In this document: positions 6,072-8,870 of the stretch, in pieces
Numbering within the stretch: position 1 is the first letter of the stretch
Layout of the letters: every line of letters begins with the position of its first letter
NCBI GenBank assembly: GCA_017518785.1
Contig: JAFWUA010000140.1
Coordinates: 1-8,870 of the forward strand
DNA length: 8,870 nucleotides
Reading direction: 5' to 3'
From: Neisseriaceae bacterium
GTDB lineage: Bacteria > Pseudomonadota > Gammaproteobacteria > Burkholderiales > Neisseriaceae
Notes under the pieces: model-generated
Databases searched by the model: none
Told to the model about the DNA's origin: nothing
Seen by the model: only the letters and a program-made list of their open reading frames with translations
Translations under genes and position numbers: made by a program

Positions 6072-6638
6072 TCATTTTGCCTGTTTACTAACATCAACAC
6101 TACGTGATAGTTTAGTTTCCACAGTAAAGACTTGTACGCCTTTTTCAGTCTTAATCTCAACCAATTTAGCTTCCTCAAACAAACCAGTACTTGGTAAAGA
6201 TCTCATAAAAGCCGCAACTTTGCTATCACTCAAAGCAACACCTGTAAACGAGTATTGAGTACCATCTTTGCTTTGGATATGAGTCAGGAAAGTACCTTCT
6301 GGCATTAATCGATTTAAATCATTGAAAATCATTGCTGCTTTATAGCGTTCGTTTTCCAACTCTTCAATTTTTTTCTTACGTGCCAAAAACTCATTTCTGC
6401 GTTGCTCTAACTCTTCAACTTGCTTGATTTTTTCTTTTAACTCGTTAATACCATTGCGCAACGTTTGATTCCTACCTTCTCGATCATCGATAAGAGAATT
6501 TAACAAGAACCAAATAACACCGGCGAAAACAAAACCCAAAATCATTGCAGCGATCATCATTCGGTTAAATTCGGCTTTTTTCTTTTGCCGTGCTATTTCA
6601 CGATACGGCAATAAATTAAGTCCAATCAATTTAATCAT
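6072..6638 (-). CDS. pilN: PilN, type IV pilus inner-membrane protein that binds PilM
   Basis: The protein has 188 aa. The cytoplasmic N-terminus contains the PilN signature NLLPYRE (8-14), the segment that docks in the groove of PilM. A basic stretch is followed by one membrane helix (about 27-48), a coiled coil (about 52-105) and a periplasmic ferredoxin-like domain (about 110-180). With PilO it forms the inner-membrane heterodimer that couples cytoplasmic PilM to periplasmic PilP. Its ATG overlaps the pilM stop as ATGA (4-nt overlap), so translation is probably coupled. A purine-rich AAGGGGG lies just upstream, inside the end of pilM. Confidence 0.97.
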   Translation of the reverse strand: MIKLIGLNLLPYREIARQKKKAEFNRMMIAAMILGFVFAGVIWFLLNSLIDDREGRNQTLRNGINELKEKIKQVEELEQRRNEFLARKKKIEELENERYKAAMIFNDLNRLMPEGTFLTHIQSKDGTQYSFTGVALSDSKVAAFMRSLPSTGLFEEAKLVEIKTEKGVQVFTVETKLSRSVDVSKQAK

Positions 6639-7726
6639 ACTAACCCCCTTAATGCCAAGCCAAATGCAACGGTATAACGTGAAGCATTTTGTTTAAACTG
6701 TTCCTGATTTACTTTACCAGAGGCAGAAGCATATTCCAAAGGATTAAGAATTTGTGTCTGAATGCCACTTTGTGTAGTAACGCTTTCTGCAATTCCAACA
6801 CTTTGACAACCACCTCCAGTTAAGAAGATTCTTTCAATCTTTTTAACATTTTCTGAACCAGAAACTGTGTAGAAGAATTGCAATACACGTTGTATCTCTT
6901 GTGCAATCTGCAAATTAAATTTATCCGCAACAGCTTGATATTCTTTAGGCTTGCTATTGGATACTTTTAGCTGCTCTGCTTCTGTTGCACTAACATTACA
7001 TTCTCTTTGCAATTCACGAGTAAGATGTTTACCACCAACTGGGAAATCCTGCTTATAAAGAATAGCACCATCTTGCAAAATACTCACTTGTGATATTTCC
7101 AGACCAATATCGCAAGTTACAATGGCAGATTGCTCTAAATCGCTAGAATTTTTATTAATCCACCAGAAATATGCGTTTGCACGAGCAACAGGTTCAACAT
7201 CCACTAATGCAGGATTCAAGCCTGCTTCGTCTAAAACTGCCAAATATGGTTCAAGGTCCTCTTTTTTAGATAAAGCAAGAATTACGCTCTGCCCTTTTCT
7301 GCTTGAATCGCCAACTGCTTGGAAATCGAAATTAATATCGTCCAAAGCAGAAATTTGAGTAGCTTCGAATGAGGCTGATTCTTCCAAAGAAACCCCACTC
7401 GTAGGATCGTAAACGAAGCTTTGCGTTGTTACGATACCATTAGGTGAACCAAAAATAACATTTTTCGATACGCTACCCATTCGATTAACGGTTTGTTGCA
7501 AAGTTACCACTAATTCGGAGGGATTTGTTACCTTTCCATTGGTAACCACACCCTGCGATAAAGGGGTTACTGCACAACTTTCCACTTTTATTTGGTCAGC
7601 TGAACGTCCAGAAATCTGTACCATTTTGACAGCGTGATCGCTGACATCGATACCTATAAACGTACGCCCTCCAAGGCTCGGCGAGGAATTTGCCGATTTT
7701 TTGTCTTTGTTGTTTCCCAAACGCAT
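6635..7726 (-). CDS. pilM: PilM, actin-like cytoplasmic ATPase-fold protein of the type IV pilus
   Basis: The protein has 363 aa, a usual length for the family. The actin/FtsA-like nucleotide-binding motifs are visible: FIGIDVSDHAVKMVQI (about 23-38, phosphate 1), CDIGLEIS (205-212, phosphate 2 region) and FLTGGGCQSVG (301-311, adenosine motif). No membrane segment or signal is present, fitting a cytoplasmic ring component that binds the PilN N-terminus. About 22 residues, rich in Lys, Asn and Ser, precede the fold. The ATG at 7726 is preceded by GAAGGA with 8-nt spacing. It is the first gene of the operon, divergent from ponA across 122 bp, the arrangement known in Neisseria and echoed in enterobacteria as mrcA/hofM. 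Confidence 0.97.
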   Translation of the reverse strand: MRLGNNKDKKSANSSPSLGGRTFIGIDVSDHAVKMVQISGRSADQIKVESCAVTPLSQGVVTNGKVTNPSELVVTLQQTVNRMGSVSKNVIFGSPNGIVTTQSFVYDPTSGVSLEESASFEATQISALDDINFDFQAVGDSSRKGQSVILALSKKEDLEPYLAVLDEAGLNPALVDVEPVARANAYFWWINKNSSDLEQSAIVTCDIGLEISQVSILQDGAILYKQDFPVGGKHLTRELQRECNVSATEAEQLKVSNSKPKEYQAVADKFNLQIAQEIQRVLQFFYTVSGSENVKKIERIFLTGGGCQSVGIAESVTTQSGIQTQILNPLEYASASGKVNQEQFKQNASRYTVAFGLALRGLV

Positions 7727-7848
7727 TGTAATAATCCTTCAATGTTAAAAAATAATGGCTTTCACTGCGCTTTCTTTATGCTGGTATTAGGTTAACTTTA
7801 TCTTTATACTTCGTGCAACATAATTTTACTTTTTTTTAACTTATCGCC
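7727..7848. promoter_or_regulatory. Divergent promoter region between pilM and ponA
   Basis: This 122-bp AT-rich region must carry promoters for both directions. For ponA the best -10 candidate is TATACT (7805-7810); the matching -35 position (TGGTAT, 7782-7787) is weak. For pilM I see no pair of boxes I would defend. A run of T lies close upstream of the ponA start (7830-7837). No operator or riboswitch is recognised. Confidence 0.45.
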
Positions 7849-8870
7849 ATGCTGAAAAAAATTTTTTTAACCCTTTTTACTTTATTTTTGAGTGCGATTT
7901 TGTTGGCAATTGGATTATTAGCGATTGCGGTATTGATTGCCTATCCCAAGTTGCCTGATTTGGACTTAATCACACGTTATCAGCCCAAAATGCCTCTAAC
8001 AATCTACTCTGCTGATGGTCATCTGATAGGTGTTTATGGTGAGGAACGCAGATCATTTACCCCAATCGATAAGTTTCCTGATGTATTGGTGTATGCGGTA
8101 ATTGCCGCCGAAGACAAGCGTTTTTATGAGCATTGGGGTGTTGATTTAATTGGTGTTGCACGTGCTGCATTGAGCAATATTCATTCTGGCAAGATTGAAT
8201 CTGGTGCAAGTACAATTACACAACAGGTTGCACGTAATTTCTTTCTTACCAATGAACGCTCTTTTACACGTAAATTTAATGAAGCATTAATGGCTTACAA
8301 GATTGAACGTTCTTTGAGTAAGGCACAGATTTTAGAGTTGTATTTTAATCAAATTTATTTAGGACAACGTTCTTATGGCTTTGCGGCTGCTTCTCGTGCT
8401 TATTTCAATAAGCCTGTACAAGAATTGGACATTGCCGAAGCTGCAATGTTAGCAGGTTTACCCAAAGCTCCTTCTGCATTTAATCCAAAAGTTAATCCTA
8501 AACGTGCCAAAGCACGTCAGTTATATATTTTAGGTAACATGTTGGAATTAAACATGATTACTCCCGAGCAATATGAAGAAGCTAAAACGGAAGAATTACA
8601 TTATGAATCGGAAAAATTGGGGATTAATACTAGTGCTCTTTATGTGGCAGAAATGACACGCCAGTTGATGTACGAAAAGTATGGAGATAATGCTTATACG
8701 AATGGCTTTCGTGTTTATACGACAGTTAATGTAAAAGATCAGGAAAAAGCAACAGAAGCATTACGTAACACTTTGAAAGATTTTGATAAAGATAAATCAT
8801 TTCAAGGTGCAGAATCTTTTATTGATTTTAGTAAATTTAAGCAAGAAGAATTAAATGACAAGATAAATCA
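7849..8870 (+). CDS. ponA: PonA (PBP1A), bifunctional class A penicillin-binding protein, 3' end outside window
   Basis: 340 codons are visible before the window ends. The start at ATG 7849 is bounded by an in-frame TAA at 7837, though no clear Shine-Dalgarno sequence precedes it. The N-terminus has one membrane anchor (about 5-32). The glycosyltransferase family 51 domain follows (about 50-235) with all signature motifs: AAEDKRFYEHWG (catalytic Glu88), GASTITQQ (119-126), RKFNE (141-145) and KAQILELYFNQIYLG (158-172). Residues after about 245 begin the linker region. The penicillin-binding transpeptidase domain lies beyond the window. The enzyme polymerises lipid II into glycan strands and cross-links them at the outer face of the inner membrane. 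Sequence and divergent position next to pilM agree with neisserial ponA (mrcA elsewhere). Confidence 0.96.
   Translation, partial: MLKKIFLTLFTLFLSAILLAIGLLAIAVLIAYPKLPDLDLITRYQPKMPLTIYSADGHLIGVYGEERRSFTPIDKFPDVLVYAVIAAEDKRFYEHWGVDLIGVARAALSNIHSGKIESGASTITQQVARNFFLTNERSFTRKFNEALMAYKIERSLSKAQILELYFNQIYLGQRSYGFAAASRAYFNKPVQELDIAEAAMLAGLPKAPSAFNPKVNPKRAKARQLYILGNMLELNMITPEQYEEAKTEELHYESEKLGINTSALYVAEMTRQLMYEKYGDNAYTNGFRVYTTVNVKDQEKATEALRNTLKDFDKDKSFQGAESFIDFSKFKQEELNDKIN

Overview
The window looks like chromosomal DNA from an AT-rich member of the Neisseriaceae. The main reason is the conserved divergent pair ponA / pilMNOPQ at the right-hand side. The PilO, PilQ and PonA sequences also read much like the neisserial proteins as I remember them. 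I cannot name the genus, because I see no intact copy of any neisserial DNA uptake sequence dialect I know, only degenerate cores.

Layout, left to right. (1) Positions 1-127 are AT-rich non-coding DNA ending in a perfect 11-bp hairpin. (2) Positions 125-1686 hold a decayed IS110-family element. It has a structured, bridge-RNA-like leader (about 192-410) and a DEDD/Ser transposase pseudogene (479-1566). The pseudogene is broken by an in-frame TAA, a block of about 100 bp made of small hairpins, and a frameshift. (3) Positions 1709-2239 (minus) encode an apparently intact REP-associated tyrosine transposase (RAYT, HUH/Y1-like). A 62-bp repeat, present in inverted copies at 126-187 and 2295-2356, carries a REP-like hairpin preceded by GTAG or ATAG. 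A shorter third copy lies at 1659-1686. (4) Positions 2357-2610 are non-coding and contain a 115-bp stretch bounded by inverted repeats. (5) A strong intrinsic terminator at 2611-2644 ends the minus-strand operon pilM-pilN-pilO-pilP-pilQ (7726 down to 2674). (6) A 122-bp divergent intergenic region separates pilM from ponA, which starts at 7849 on the plus strand and runs off the window.

How the genes work together. PilM (cytoplasmic, actin-like), PilN and PilO (single-pass inner-membrane proteins), PilP (inner-membrane lipoprotein) and PilQ (outer-membrane secretin) form the alignment subcomplex and exit pore of the type IV pilus machine. In this family that machine drives twitching, adhesion and DNA uptake. 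PonA is a bifunctional class A penicillin-binding protein that builds peptidoglycan. The left 2.4 kb is an accessory pocket of mobile elements and repeats downstream of pilQ, where aroK/aroB would be expected from Neisseria synteny.

The most interesting parts are the IS110 leader with bridge-RNA-like folding, the tandem GNA-loop hairpin block inside the transposase, and the RAYT with candidate cognate REP hairpins nearby.
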